Assembly (NCBI GenBank): GCA_015680685.1
Contig: MNCI01004879.1
Coordinates: 120,489 to 184,488, forward strand
DNA: 64,000 bases
Direction of reading: 5' to 3'
Source of the DNA: Gnetum montanum
Lineage: Eukaryota; Streptophyta; Gnetopsida; Gnetales; Gnetaceae
The translations under genes were made by a program, and so were the position numbers. Below are positions 35,791 through 47,329 of this stretch, one piece after another (position 1 is the stretch's first letter; every line of letters begins with the position of its first letter). The notes under the pieces are model-generated. The model saw nothing but the letters and a program-made list of their open reading frames with translations. It did no database searches and had not been told where the DNA came from.

Positions 35791-36361
35791 TCCAGGTTCA
35801 AGAACTAATAATTATTTTTCACCTTTGTTGTTTTATAATTTTTTATCATTTTCCTATTTCTTTCAAAATTTTCTTATTCTTCATATGTTTTTCATTTCTT
35901 AATATTTTTCTTTTCTTTACATTTCTCTTTTCTTGAGTCATTTTCTTTATGCTTTATGAATGTATTTTATGTTTTTGTTAATAATATTGCCAATTCATGA
36001 TGTAGAAGTCAATGCTATGTATTGGGTTTTTGTGCTATGTTATTAAGATGATTGGGTAATTAATTATGTAAAGTAGTGATACCACCTCATCCATCCCTCT
36101 AGTTCTTTGAATAAAAGGTATTTTTCATGGAAACAATTTGGTTCTTCTTTTATGAAACTAAAATTCCTTAATGATCATTGTACCTTGAAGAAAGAGGGAA
36201 TGACCAAGTGGGAATGGCAAAGGGTGTGACCTCACAGGACTTGTTGGGTTCTCTTCATGACTTCCTTCATGTGGTTTATGACTCCTCTTGGAATGTATCA
36301 TCACTCCTCCATTGACCAATAATAGGAAGCTAAAAGTATTTTCATGGTGTTGTTCCCATAG
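35791..36361 (+). other. E4 3' untranslated region, left part
   Basis: A T-rich non-coding stretch follows a TAGTCATGGGGG tract at about 35771-35782, the same position relative to gag as in E1 and E3. The last five bases, CATAG (36357-36361), are the target-site duplication made by E3. Confidence 0.65.
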
Positions 36362-37145
36362 TGATGAGTGGCAAGGTACCCCTACACTCAACCATATAAA
36401 TACGAGCGTTACAAGCGCGATCCGGTTGAACTCCGCAAACTAAGTGCCTACATGCCTTATGGAACACTTAAGGTTAATCGTTCGTTGTCTTCCCAGACTT
36501 ACTTGTATTTATCACAGTTGTATGGTTAAGAAAGTCTGAGGCATGTGATTTTTATGTCTTTTATGTTTTATCTCCTTATGCTAATGAGGGAAAGGGTGAA
36601 GAGACTAAGTAACTAGCTTTAACTAACTAAGTTCTAATGCTTAGCATCAGTATCCGTTTCCACTTGCCATTCACACCCTGAACCAATGCAAACTTCTGGG
36701 ATTACCAAACACTATTTGTTACTAGGATTACCAAGCGTAATGCACATGCTCGAAGCAGTCGTACTGAATGCACTTAACTAGGAGTGTTAAGGGTTGAGAG
36801 AGATTAATTAACTAATAAAGCATTTAGACAATTAACAATAATTAAAGTCCTAATTAGCTTAGTCCATGCACTGCAAGGTTTATCCAAAACGTTTTCTTTA
36901 TTTCCGTACACAAACTTCTACTTAGGTACAATATTTGCTCAAATAAAGATCCGTTCACTTTGGGACTCTTACTACGGGCACATGGAAATTACTCTAACTA
37001 TGGAATGGAAAAACGACAAGAGTTTGGCTATGGTCTAGATCTAGATGGTGAAACAAGGGAGAGTCACCTCTTATTTATAGATTTTGAGGCATGCTGCGAT
37101 ATCGCATATGCAATATCCCAGCCCATGCGATATCACATCCCATCA
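36362..37145 (-). repeat. E3 3' LTR (left copy)
   Basis: TGATGAGTGG…ATCCCATCA, 784 bp. A reversed TATA box lies at 37071-37079, with GCGATATCGCATATGCAATATC palindromes beside it. Confidence 0.92.
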
Positions 37146-39040
37146 TACCCCCATGATTAAATAAAAAATTATCCTTGAGTTCCTTACAAAATATTGGGAA
37201 GGTATGAGATTATTGACTTGAATGGAACTAATGGTGAATGGGATGACATGTGAAAGGATCATCATTACATAACATGAAAAAATTGGTGTTCACGATAACA
37301 ATAAGAGTGAACAAATTATACATTTGACATTAGGCTGTATTTGGCAGCTGAGAGAGAAGAGAGAAGAGAGAAGAAGTCTTCCGCTACCAATTCCAAGATT
37401 GTGCCTTTCGTTGTCTATCTGTAAGCGCATCATCCATCTCGTTCCTTGCATAGCTGCTTTAGCACCAATCCATTCCAAGTATTCCCTCCAAATCCAATCT
37501 GTTGTTGTATGATTGTCATCTACACACACAACACAGTCTTTATATTAGCAAGGGTAAATGAATCACAATGCAGTGGATACCTTGCTTCAATGAAAGGTCC
37601 ATTGGTTAAGTTGTGGTATGGCTGATACGGGTCTAGAGATATAATAGTGGTGACTACCAAAGGTGTAGGGGTTAGGAGAAAATTGAAAAAATTGGGTCAA
37701 GACCCCCATGACTATTAGCGAACCTCCAGTAGCAATAGAATGGAGAAAGAAAAAGAACAAGAAAGATGAAGAAAAAGAGATAACTATACCGTCGATGAAA
37801 TAGATGTCAAGATGGAAATGAGAAAAATAGAGTGGATTGCAAAAATGTTAAGGGAAAGAATTTAACTGGTGCACCACATAGGAATGCTAGTGGGTCCTCC
37901 CCATAGCAGGCTCATGCCCTTAATGCCTTGATAATCCCACATTCAAAGAGTGTGTAGGCTCTAGGAATGTCATTTGGAAACAAGAGTTAAAGTATTAACC
38001 ACAAGAATTTACCAAAAAGAAAACAATGCGTCAACCGAAATATACATTAATGATATAACTGGCAATGAGGTGGACAATGGAGGAAGAATGATGGAAAGGA
38101 GAGAATGGAACGGAATCTCAAGAACAAGGTGATGTACAACCCCTTGTGTAGTTAATGATTATTGAACTTAGTATATTCCATTCCAAGTCCGGCCTCAAAC
38201 AAACAACATCCAGTGACTTCACATTAATGCATTCGGCCAATCCATCCACTTGAAGTAATAAGAATGCCTTTACCAAAAAGCCACCACCATTCCGACGAAA
38301 CGAAGGAGGAGAGAATGGGAAGTGAGAAGGGCCTTAGTTAGAGGGAACATGTTATTTTAGTTTCATAACCAGTGCATGTAGCCCAAATGATTATTTCATC
38401 TAAGGGGTGTGCTTTGAATTCTCACTATTTTTTTTTGCATGAGAATCACACCATGCAAAGACTTTGTTATTTTTATTAGCTGAGCTTCTCGATAATGGAG
38501 CAATGTCAGAATGGTAAGAAAAATCAAAAAAAAAAAAAAACATCCAAGAACCCAAGAGAATGGCCAACACAAATGCATCAAATCCCTTTAAAGTCACACC
38601 CTATTCAATCCTTGAGTTCTTCCTTAGTTTGAGAAATTCCCAGTCACCGATTCATTGATAGTTCTTATTTAGAAAGGGACTATACATTTCCAAGATGAGA
38701 AAGACCATAGAAATTTATGGATGTATGGGTGAAGTGAACTCATTGCCTGCTATATCAAAAGAACCATACCTTAGTATCAACATCATAACTTAAAGGTAAA
38801 ACCCAAACATTAGCAATCAATAGAAATAGTTCATGCCATCATTAAGATCACTTATTGGATGACAAACTTAAAAAAATGGATAAGACACACAAAAAAATAA
38901 AAGAAAAAGTATAAACGATGTTTAAAAAAACAAGAAAAGTTGAAGAAATTTGTAAAACAAAAATGTGCAAAACAAAAACATGTAAAACAAATACTTAAAA
39001 GAACTGAGGGTCTCAAATGATCAACATAGGTGGCCATCTC
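37146..39040 (-). other. E3 polypurine tract and 3' untranslated region
   Basis: TTAATCATGGGGGTA at 37146-37160 abuts the LTR and is the polypurine tract. Further tracts of the same kind lie at 37703-37714 and 39040-39051. The region aligns with 4165-6086 of E1. A poly-A run (minus-strand T) occurs near 38527-38541. Confidence 0.7.
37290..37529 (-). CDS. Conserved short ORF in the 3' untranslated region (copy 3)
   Basis: This 79-residue ORF starts MCVDDNHTTTDWIWREYLEW and keeps AMQGTRWMMRLQIDNERHN. It is the longest open version of the short peptide also found at 475-648 and within 5642-5920. Ending the coding part at SLSCQIQPN agrees with the E1 copy. Function unknown; it may be a captured exon. 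Confidence 0.35.
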   Translation of the reverse strand: MCVDDNHTTTDWIWREYLEWIGAKAAMQGTRWMMRLQIDNERHNLGIGSGRLLLSSLFSLSCQIQPNVKCIICSLLLLS

Positions 39041-39049
39041 CCCCATGAC

Positions 39050-39770
39050 TAAATTGAAAGGGAGAGATCCAAAATAATAAGCATTTTTTTGAATTTCTTA
39101 AAAGTGTCCAACTTCTCCCAATTGATGTTTTCAGGTTAAGGGTTGGAAGTTGGTGATGCTCATATTCCAATGTATCTATGCTTTCGTTGTGGGTGCAAGT
39201 TGTTCCCCTAGTTCATTCCATGCATGTTGGTGGTCTACTCTCTTAATTAGCTATCAACCACTGGGTGTTCTCTTGTTTTGTGGTTACTACATACAAGCAC
39301 CTTTGTATCTAAGTTTCTTGGGCACACCAGTTGCATGCAAGAGATGCTGAGCATTCCTCCATGCCATCACCCTCTGAGTCACTGTATGTGATGCATGGAA
39401 CTTTCTTCTTCTTGATCTTTCCATAAATTTTTTCCTTAGATATTTCCAAGGAAAGATAATGGATTCCTAGGCACACGTTGATGGTGCTGAGCCATGCCCT
39501 CCCCATTATAATTGGGAAGTCCCCTTTGTTACTGTTGACTTCTATCACTAGGAAATCAGCTAGGTATGACCAACCACACATAGTCGTAACGATGTCCTCC
39601 ACCAATCCCAAAGGAATGGTGATGGACTGGTCAGCCAACTCTAGTTGAATATTGCTCTTCTTGAGTGGAGGTAGGTTTTAGGCTTTATACATTTCTCATG
39701 AGATTAAGTTGACTCCGGAACCTGAGTCAAGAAGAGCCTTACGTGGTTCGTTCCCAGAAACTTGGAGGTA
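39050..39770 (-). pseudogene. E3 retropepsin-like protease domain
   Basis: The domain keeps the catalytic triad context (ALLDSGSGVNLIS at about 39735-39695), then ELADQSITIPLGLVEDIV, a DFLVIEVNSNKGDFPIIMGR segment and AWLSTI. It is thus better preserved than E1, where the aspartate is lost. A TGA after NLIS (CGA- or TGG-type decay) and other stops separate it from gag in the same direction. Retropepsins act as dimers and cleave Gag. In this element there is no RT or integrase for it to release. A 109-residue open stretch covers 39309-39638. Confidence 0.75.
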
Positions 39771-42355
39771 GATTAAGGAATTTCCAGGGTCAGAGAGTTT
39801 CTTGGGAAGGTGGCCCACCTTTATCCAATTAGTAACGGTATGTGTTAACATAATCATATGCATTGAGCCCTATTGTTATTTTGAAGGGAGCTCTTAAGCC
39901 TTATTTGTTGGAGGAGCATGTACGGACTCAACTGCTTATGGTTGTGAGAGCTTGCTTGGGCTTTTGGTTCTGAAGAAAGGTCTTCTTTTCATGTGGTTGT
40001 CAAAACTAGTAGCAGGTTGAAGGTTTATAACTCTCATAGCATTATGTTGCTGCGGTTGAGTGGGGAGTTCCCCTTGCATCGTTGGAGCGGGTGGTAGTGG
40101 AACTATTGGCGTAAAAGATGTGGATGGATTTAGAGGATGGTATGTATGTGGTGTGTCTCCCATAGGAGGATTCCTAAAATACTTCCAAACTTAGTAGTAA
40201 TGTTGTGGGGTTACGTGACCCATAGAGTCACTAGGAGAAACTGGCTGCTGCACGTAATAGCCATATGTGTTTGGTTGCCGGTAAGGGTATTGTTGTCTAG
40301 GCGGTGGCATCCCCCATGACTGTGGGTGTTTCCACTACTGGTGTTTCTTGATAGCTTGTGGCAGAATTCCACTTGGATAATATGTTCATGGTTGGTGGAA
40401 CTACCTCAGGTTACCTTGGGTGTTAAGTCTTGGGTTGAGTGCATACACCCCGGACTCTTGTAGATGTGAGATTATTGAGCCACATCCCTTAGGATGGCCA
40501 TATTGGCAGATCTCACATCCATCATCATTTTCCATATGAGAATCCAAAACCTCATTAGCAATAGTCATTTTTCCCTTACCCTTCTTATGTGCATGGTATG
40601 AATCTCTCTGCTTTTTCTTATCATGATCACTACTTTGCTCCTCCTTAGAATCCTCTACAATTTTTAGGACAATTTAAATTTTTCTATCCAAGGAGCTCCA
40701 TATTTCATCTACCTTAGCTGACACTTCCATTGTTAATTTCTAAAGTAGCAAGGTTTTTCTATTCACCAACTCTTTGAGTGGTGACTCATCCTCCTCCTTG
40801 CAGAATCTCACTCCTCTCTTTCGGAGAGAAGGATCATGGTTGTACTCTTCTGCGCTTTCTCTTTTCCATAGCTCACCTTCTTCCTTAGCTACTTGCTCCA
40901 ACAATCTATGAACTTTGTGGGACCTAAGTTCTAATAATCTATTTTGGGAATTTTTCAAAAGGGTTCTCCTAGTTTCGTGTCTTAGTCCATCTATGAGATG
41001 GCGGAGTTGATCTTGTTGTACATAACCATGGCCTAGGCAATGATGTAACAATGCATAATATCAGCTCATGGTAGCATCCAAGGGTTCATGAGTACCCTGC
41101 TTCCATCCTTGCATCTATTTACGCAAGTTGGACACTTTGGGGTACGTTTGGTATTTATCGTTAAACAATTCTGGCATTATACTCCACCTCCTAATGGTTT
41201 CCAACTCTAAAGATCGGTACCAACTCTCTACTTCTTTTATGAGTGTCCTAGGGAACAAATTTAACTTCTGCCACTCTTTTTCAATATTTTTCAAGGCATA
41301 GGCATTGTGCAATGCTTGTAAGTGATTCTGCAGATCAACATTGTATCCCCCCTCAAATCGTGGGATATTATTCATGTCTAGTCTCTTGATCTAGTTGTCT
41401 TTCTTGTGCCTTGTAGGTATTCTAATGGCCTCTGTAATATCTAACATACTTCGAGTGGAAAGTAGGGGTTCATCATGATCATCTCTCTCATGAAGTCTAT
41501 GATGCCTACATGGTTTTCCCTTCTATGCCTTGACTCTCTAGAATGCCCTCGTCCTTGCTCTCGAATCTCTCATCGAGGATTTTCATTTTGCTTATCCTTA
41601 CCCTTATCCTCATGGTTGTGCTCTTTGTGACTACGTCCTGATGTGGAAGGAGAGGGTGAGTGATGTGATGAAGGGGAAGAGGAATGAGAACCATCATCGT
41701 GATGATGTTTCCTACCTCCTCTTCGGTGGCTACAGCCTCAATCGTGATGACGATCAGACTACCCATCCTTATCATTTGTTTGTTTTTCCTCATTGAACAC
41801 TTGGTGTTCATGGGTAGGAGAACCAGGGTTGTGTATCATGGAGCGAAGGTTCTGATACACCACCTTCTCACTCTCGTGAGGAAGGGGAACATCATTTTGT
41901 GGAGAACCTATTGAGATAGGTTCACCACCCTTAACTTCTCTTATGACAGGTAAAGCGTTGCGAGGTTCTTTGCCCTTCAACGATGTGTGATAACTCTCCT
42001 TCCACGAGTCCCTTAGATGTTGCACTACTATGAGATGGTAATCCCATGTGTCATAATCTTCTGCAATGTATTCAACATATAATTCCATCATGCCTATCTG
42101 TGCAAGAGCACGAAGGAGCATGTTAGGGACTGCCCGATCTGGGGGTAGCACTATGTTACCTTGTAGGTCTCTCCAGCGTAGTTGTTCATCCTGATGGAGG
42201 ATAAAAGTAAAATTGGTTATATACTCATCGTGATGAGTATATACCACCTGATACTATTGAGGAACTAGTAGTTCTAGGTTACGTATGTTGTGCTTCCGAC
42301 TATCTCTTGTGTGATCCCTAGGTGGTGAAGTGCTTTTATGAGAAGAAGAAGACAT
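39771..42355 (-). pseudogene. gag: E3 gag (near full length, with stops)
   Basis: The first ATG after the primer site is at 42355 and gives MSSSSHKSTSPPRDHTRD. A 160-residue N-terminal domain follows (42247-41759), with DEQLRWRDLQGNIVLPP and AEDYDTWDYHLIVVQHL. Next comes a His/Arg/Ser/Asp-rich low-complexity stretch, and then the Gag core with MNNIPRFEGGYNVDLQNH at 41375 and LIDGLRHETRRTLL at about 40985. The compact knuckle CEICQYGHPKGC at about 40515-40480 is intact here, and a Pro/Gln/Thr-rich tail follows. Stops and at least one frame change make it non-functional. The tail runs into the protease. Confidence 0.8.
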
Positions 42356-42481
42356 TGTTATTTTGTTGGTGTGCTATTGAACATTGTTTAAATTTTCTTT
42401 TGATTAACCCTAAGGGTTCGTTTAAGCTTTCCAACGATGTGAATGATTTCCTATGTTCTACTTAGCGCACAAACAACTTAG

Positions 42482-42499
42482 TCCCCAGCAATGGCACCA
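42482..42499 (-). promoter_or_regulatory. Primer binding site of E3 (tRNA-Asp type)
   Basis: The minus strand reads TGGTGCCATTGCTGGGGA one base after the LTR. It matches the complement of plant tRNA-Asp (TGGCGCCGTTGCCGGGGA) at 15 of 18 positions, with three transitions. Confidence 0.8.
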
Positions 42500-42500
42500 A

Positions 42501-43323
42501 TGATGAGTGGTGAGGTACCCCTACACTTAACCATATGAATACGAGTGTTACACATGCTATTCAGTTGAACTCTGCAGACTAAGTGCCTACACGCCTTATG
42601 AGACACTTAAGGTTAATTGTTCATTGTCTTCCCAAACTTAGTTGTATTTGTCATAGTTGTATGGTTAAGCAAAGCCTAGGGTATGTGATTTTTATGTCTT
42701 TTATGTTTTATCTTCTTATGCTAATGAGCAAAAGGATGAAGAGACTACGTAACTAGATTTAACTAACCAAGTTCTAATGCCTAGCATCAGTATCTATTCC
42801 CACTTTCCGTTCACACCCTAAACCAATGCAACCTTCTAGGATTACCAAATTCTATTCGTTACTAGGATTACCAAGCGTAACACATGTGCTCGAAGTGGTC
42901 GTACTGAATGCACTTAACTAGGAGTGTTGAAGATTGAGAGAGATTAATTAACTAATAAGTTATTTAAAAAATTAACAATAATTAAAGTCCTTATTAGCTT
43001 AGTCCATGCACTGCAAGGTTTATCCAAAAAGTTCATCTTTATTTCCGTACACAAACTTGTGCTTAGGTACAATATTTTCTCGAATAAAGATCTGTTCACT
43101 TTGGGACTCTTACTACGGGCACATGGAAATTACTCTAACTCTGGAATGGAAAAACTACAAGAGTTTGGCTACGGTCTAGATCTAGATGAAGAAACAAGGG
43201 AGAGTCGCCTCTTATTTATAGATTTGGCAGTGTGATACGATATCACGTATGTGATATTGCACGGGAAGACATGATATCGCAGGGGATGCAATATCACGGC
43301 CCATGAGATATCGCGTCCCATCA
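42501..43323 (-). repeat. E3 5' LTR (right copy)
   Basis: TGATGAGTGG…CGTCCCATCA, 823 bp, with a reversed TATA box at 43211-43220 and dense GATATC/GCAATATC palindromes at 43235-43315. The duplication CATAG follows. Confidence 0.92.
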
Positions 43324-44943
43324 CATAGAAAAAGAGAAAAGAAAAGAGAGAGAAAAAACAATAATGGGAATTCAAAGCACACATCTTAGACACAATAATG
43401 GGCTACAAGCATTGGTTATTGGGCTAGAAAGACTTGTTCCCCATGCCTGAGGATTCCCCTCTAACTAAGGCCCTTCCTTCCTTCTTCTCTTTTCTTCTCT
43501 TTTTAGAGTGATAATTGTTCTTCATGGTGGTTATGCACTCATGGTGATAGGCAAGAAGCAACACATCAATGCAAGGTCACTATTCATGGTATGGACTTGG
43601 TCTAAACTTGAACGGATAGGTATGCTGACCATTTTAATCACACTTTTCATAGAACCTATTGTAGACATGGTAAAGTACCTTACATCCCAATCTCTACAAT
43701 CACTTCTCATCCCATTATTCACCTCATTACTTCATGTGATTATGAGCCTTTTGGTTTTGTGTAGTATAGTGCAACATTCCAACCACAATAATTGTATGTT
43801 GTTTGGAACAAAGGCATGATGTACATTTAACTTCTTAGGTGCCCATGAACATCTATAGGAAATCTATAGAAGTGGTTATGCAAGGGCATTATGGCAAGAT
43901 CCTGCTTTGTGGAGGACCCACTTGCATAAATTTTGTTGATCATGGCTTTGAACTAACCTTCACATCTTCTAGAAAATTAGTGATGGTGTCTCTAAATTTA
44001 TGCATGATTTTGGGACTCCTTCTCATCTGTTTCATTAATTTTTCCTAATTTTCTATTTCTATATCCATTAATATTTCTTAGCCATATTTTAAATTAGACA
44101 TTTGGTTTCAACTATTCAAAAACTTATGTGCTTCCAGAGTTACGCTTATTAGTCATGGGGGCTAGGGATGTCTACTTTGAAATTTTTCTATCCTATTTTT
44201 GAACATCATGGTAACTAATAGTAATTGATCAAAATAATGTAAATAGCTTGATCATCTAAGTTACCTCATAGCCTTGGGCATAGTATATTGTAGTCACCTT
44301 GTGCTTAAATGAAAACTAAGGGATTTGAAAAGGGCTAATTATTAAGGAAAATTTACCAAAAATAATGTTGATCCTTTGGTGATTACAAGTGATGCTACAA
44401 GAAATGAATAAGCAAGAAGGTTTTTTACCATGCACAAAAATGAANATCTACAAGAAATGAATAAGCAAGAAGGTTTTTTACCATGCACAAAAATGAAGCC
44501 AAGAGGCAAAAAACAAAGGATATGCCCATGGACAAGTCATAGCACATACAAGATAGCAGCTCAAACTTTGTATGTTTACTAGATCCATGGAATGATGAAA
44601 AGAAATTGTAGTCCATCCTTCAAGAATGTTCCATATAACTAGAGAAGCATCGACATAACAATCAAGGTTAAAATTTTGCCACTATTAGAGATTATAAGAA
44701 GAATCATCTTTAGTGGATTCTTGAAGACCTCTACAAATTTTGTAATCTTCAATGTTTGTGTAGTCTTTTTGTCAGTTTGTCATTTTTATGCATCCACTTA
44801 AATAAAATTTTGTAATGAGGCACTTAGAGTCAGTTAGTAGTTTTCATGTCAGTCAATAATCCCATACCTTTCCAATATTATGTAAGGGATTTATTCCTCC
44901 TATTGTTCACTCAATGAAAAGTTTTCATTTAGTCATGGGTGTA
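43324..44943 (+). other. E4 3' untranslated region, right part
   Basis: This continues E4 after the nested insertion. It aligns with 4815-5400 of E1 (GGAATTCAAAGCACAC, GGGCTACAAGCA) and with 18200-18600 of E2. TAGTCATGGGGG occurs near 44150-44162, and a variant, TAGTCATGGGTGTA, precedes the LTR. A duplicated join surrounds the N at 44445. Confidence 0.65.
44402..44498. repeat. Direct duplication across an N (assembly join)
   Basis: About 45 bases beginning CAAGAAATGAATAAGCAAGA lie on both sides of the N at 44445, identical by eye. Confidence 0.85.
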
Positions 44944-45765
44944 CAATGAACTATGTTTTGCCTAGCTGCGATATCAGGTATCCAATATCAGATACTCAAT
45001 ATTGGGGTCCAAGAAGTAATGTTGGATATCTGATATCGCGAGATGTGTGTCAGCCTATAAATATAGCACTTGGGTACACATTTAGAGAATAGTAAAACTC
45101 TTAGAGAATAGTTAGTGAGCACTAATAGTATGGATCTGAGTTAGTTGTACAATATCTTATTTGAGTGTCGATGTACCTGGACACATTCCATAAAGGATAA
45201 TAAGATCAAGATTTATTCTTATTCATTGTAGTGCTTTGACTTAGATTAAATTTACTTTTAATGAAATTTATATTTCATGTACTTAGTTAATATTTATGTT
45301 TTCATGCATGTTAATGAATTGGTAGAATGAGTGCAACTAGTTTTGATTATAAACATGTATTTTCTTTGTAACCCTAATAATGTTTTTGCTTGGTTCACCT
45401 AGCAGCATAGCATTTGGTAATTCCAGTAGTGGATATGTGGGTTCAAGATGTGTACGGCAAGTTGGAAATGGACACTCATTGCCCATAGGCTAGTCTAGAT
45501 CCGTTATTAATTAGCTTAATTAATTAATCTCTTTATTATCATTAGGAGTAGCTTAGGACCAAACAACATCAAGAATCATATGTCTCACTTTGGACTAAAC
45601 CATACATGACATAGCTACCACTAGTCTAAGTGGGAAGATAATGAACTACAATCAAGGCATAATGATTTAGATGCATAACTAGTCCCATCCGTGGAATTTG
45701 ATCGGATCATGCATGAACACTTGTGATTCATATAGTTGGGTGTAGGGGTATCTCATTGCTTATCA
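44944..45765 (+). repeat. E4 3' LTR
   Basis: About 822 bp, from CAATGAACTATG to TATCTCATTGCTTATCA; the first two bases are CA rather than TG. ATATCAGATATC-like palindromes are followed by CCTATAAATATAG (TATA at 45056-45065). The right half aligns with the E1 LTR (GCATTTGGTAAT, GTGTACGGCAAG, GTGTAGGGGTA). Confidence 0.7.
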
Positions 45766-46088
45766 ACTTCTACCTTCCCAACATGGAGAGAATCCTCCTC
45801 CCCCTCCGCATTGCACTTCTAGTGCACTATGAGTTCTAGTGCTTAGAATTAGCAACAGGACCATAGGAGAAGGCGTTTAGGTTTAGATCTAGGTTTTATT
45901 CCAGGTTTTTGCAAAAATCCATCATAACTCTCATTCCATCATAAAATGCATTGGAGGAGAACTTTGGCAAAGAGTTTTGTTTTAAGAACCTTTCATCCTT
46001 AGTATGGTTACTATAGATCTTCCCCTAGGTAGCATTGAAGCTTTGATCTTCCCAATTTCTAAGCTCTTCAAATGTTGATAAAATAATC

Positions 46089-46210
46089 ATGAAGAAAAGA
46101 GGTGGAAAGAGCAAGAATCTACTGATTGAGAAGGTAGATATAGTTGCTCAGGGAATCTCCCAACTACCTAGGCCTATTATAATCCAAAGTCTATCTATTG
46201 CAACTCCAAG
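46089..46210 (+). CDS. Exon 1 of the unknown gene
   Basis: Opens with ATGAAGAAAAGAGGTGG and stays open for 122 bases to the donor AAG|GTAGGC. It ends two bases into a codon, which the next exon completes. Confidence 0.5.
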
Positions 46211-46839
46211 GTAGGCCATTATTGGCCACTTTTTTCTTACTTTCCTAGCTATTTTTTGGTTTTCCTAGCAGGGAATAGGATTGTTTTCTTAGATTTACAT
46301 AAGGGTATTTCTTAAAATTAAGTTTTGACAAAATCCTACCTCTTATTTTTCTAGTTTCTATGCAAATCTAAGGTTATTTTGGTTGTGTAGACTTGGTTTT
46401 ATGTAGATGTTATATTAAGTTTTGTTGCTTTGTATGTGTTCTTTTACCAATTTTGGTAAAAAAGCAAGCATAATTTTGCATTTTTTTATTAAGGAATCTA
46501 TTATAAGTTGTTAAAATATTAGGCTTTTGGTTTGTTGAGTTATAGTTAATGTTTCTATTGGCTGTGTTTTTATTTAATTCAGAGTTGTTATGGATGAATT
46601 ACGGGTGTTTTGGCTGTGTTGTGAGGTTGTGGTTTGTGCCATTTTTTTTCATATTTTTCATAATATTTATGAATTTTTTCCAAAGAAATGGTAAGGGTTT
46701 TGGATATTTTCTTATTATGTATGCCTATATTTTCATTTGGGATTAAAATCAATTTTTGAGAAATTTTTTCAGAAACTTGCACAAGAAGGGCTTTTCTAAT
46801 GAAGGCCGAGTTACTACACAGTTTTCTATAATTTCTATT

Positions 46840-47329
46840 GAAATAGTTGCAAATTTTTGACAATATTAGTATGGGTATAAATTTTATGATTTTAGCATTC
46901 CAATAGTGATGGGATCACTAAAATTATAGTTAAAATGAATTATTATTGAAATATTTCCTATGATCATGTGAATTAGNAAAATTGTTACAAATAAAAAATC
47001 TCTACATGTGCGACTATACAAGAAAATTTGTTAAAAATCAATCAATCATAGTTCTAAATTCAATGATTTTACAACCTTTGGAATCTTGAAATCACAAGCT
47101 ACAAAATCATGATGAAAAATTTGAAAATTTATAGAGATTTCTATAGAAAAAGGAGCAAATTGAATAGGTGTCTATCCATCAATGAAAAAGCCCTAATTCA
47201 CATGATCATAGGAAATATTTCAATAATAATTCATTTTAACTATAATTTTAGTGATCCCATCACTATTGGAATGCTAAAATCATAAAATTTATACCCATAC
47301 TAATATTGTCAAAAATTTGCAACTATTTC
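46840..47329. repeat. Perfect 137-bp inverted repeat bounded by two Ns
   Basis: 46840-46976 and 47193-47329 are exact reverse complements by eye. The right arm plus the intervening sequence lies between Ns at 46977 and 47330, so this 352-bp piece looks like a contig placed in the wrong orientation rather than a biological inverted repeat. Confidence 0.85.

Larger units (their letters stand above)
36362..43323 (-). mobile_element. E3: complete Gag-protease LTR retrotransposon nested in E4
   Basis: LTRs at 36362-37145 and 42501-43323 flank gag and protease on the minus strand. The 5-bp duplication CATAG (36357-36361 and 43324-43328) proves a single insertion of 6962 bp. The order is LTR, tRNA-Asp primer site, gag, protease, about 1.9 kb untranslated region, polypurine tract, LTR. 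No RT, RNase H or integrase is present, although the ends and duplication are intact. It is the best template for the family because it has no N. Confidence 0.92.
33050..45765 (+). mobile_element. E4: Gag element split by E3; 5' LTR not found
   Basis: Gag-related sequence (about 33050-35790) continues into 3' untranslated sequence to 36361. It is interrupted by the E3 insertion and resumes at 43324, ending in a 3' LTR (44944-45765). The homology of 43330-44940 to the 3' untranslated regions of E1 and E2 shows that it belongs with the gag to the left. No 5' LTR or primer site was seen before gag, where the 190-bp array stands instead. No RT or integrase motif is present. Confidence 0.7.

Noticed and set aside
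46840-47329. Hairpin-forming inverted repeat (MITE or microRNA precursor)
   Set aside because: Exact identity of the arms together with Ns at the contig edges points to a misplaced contig.
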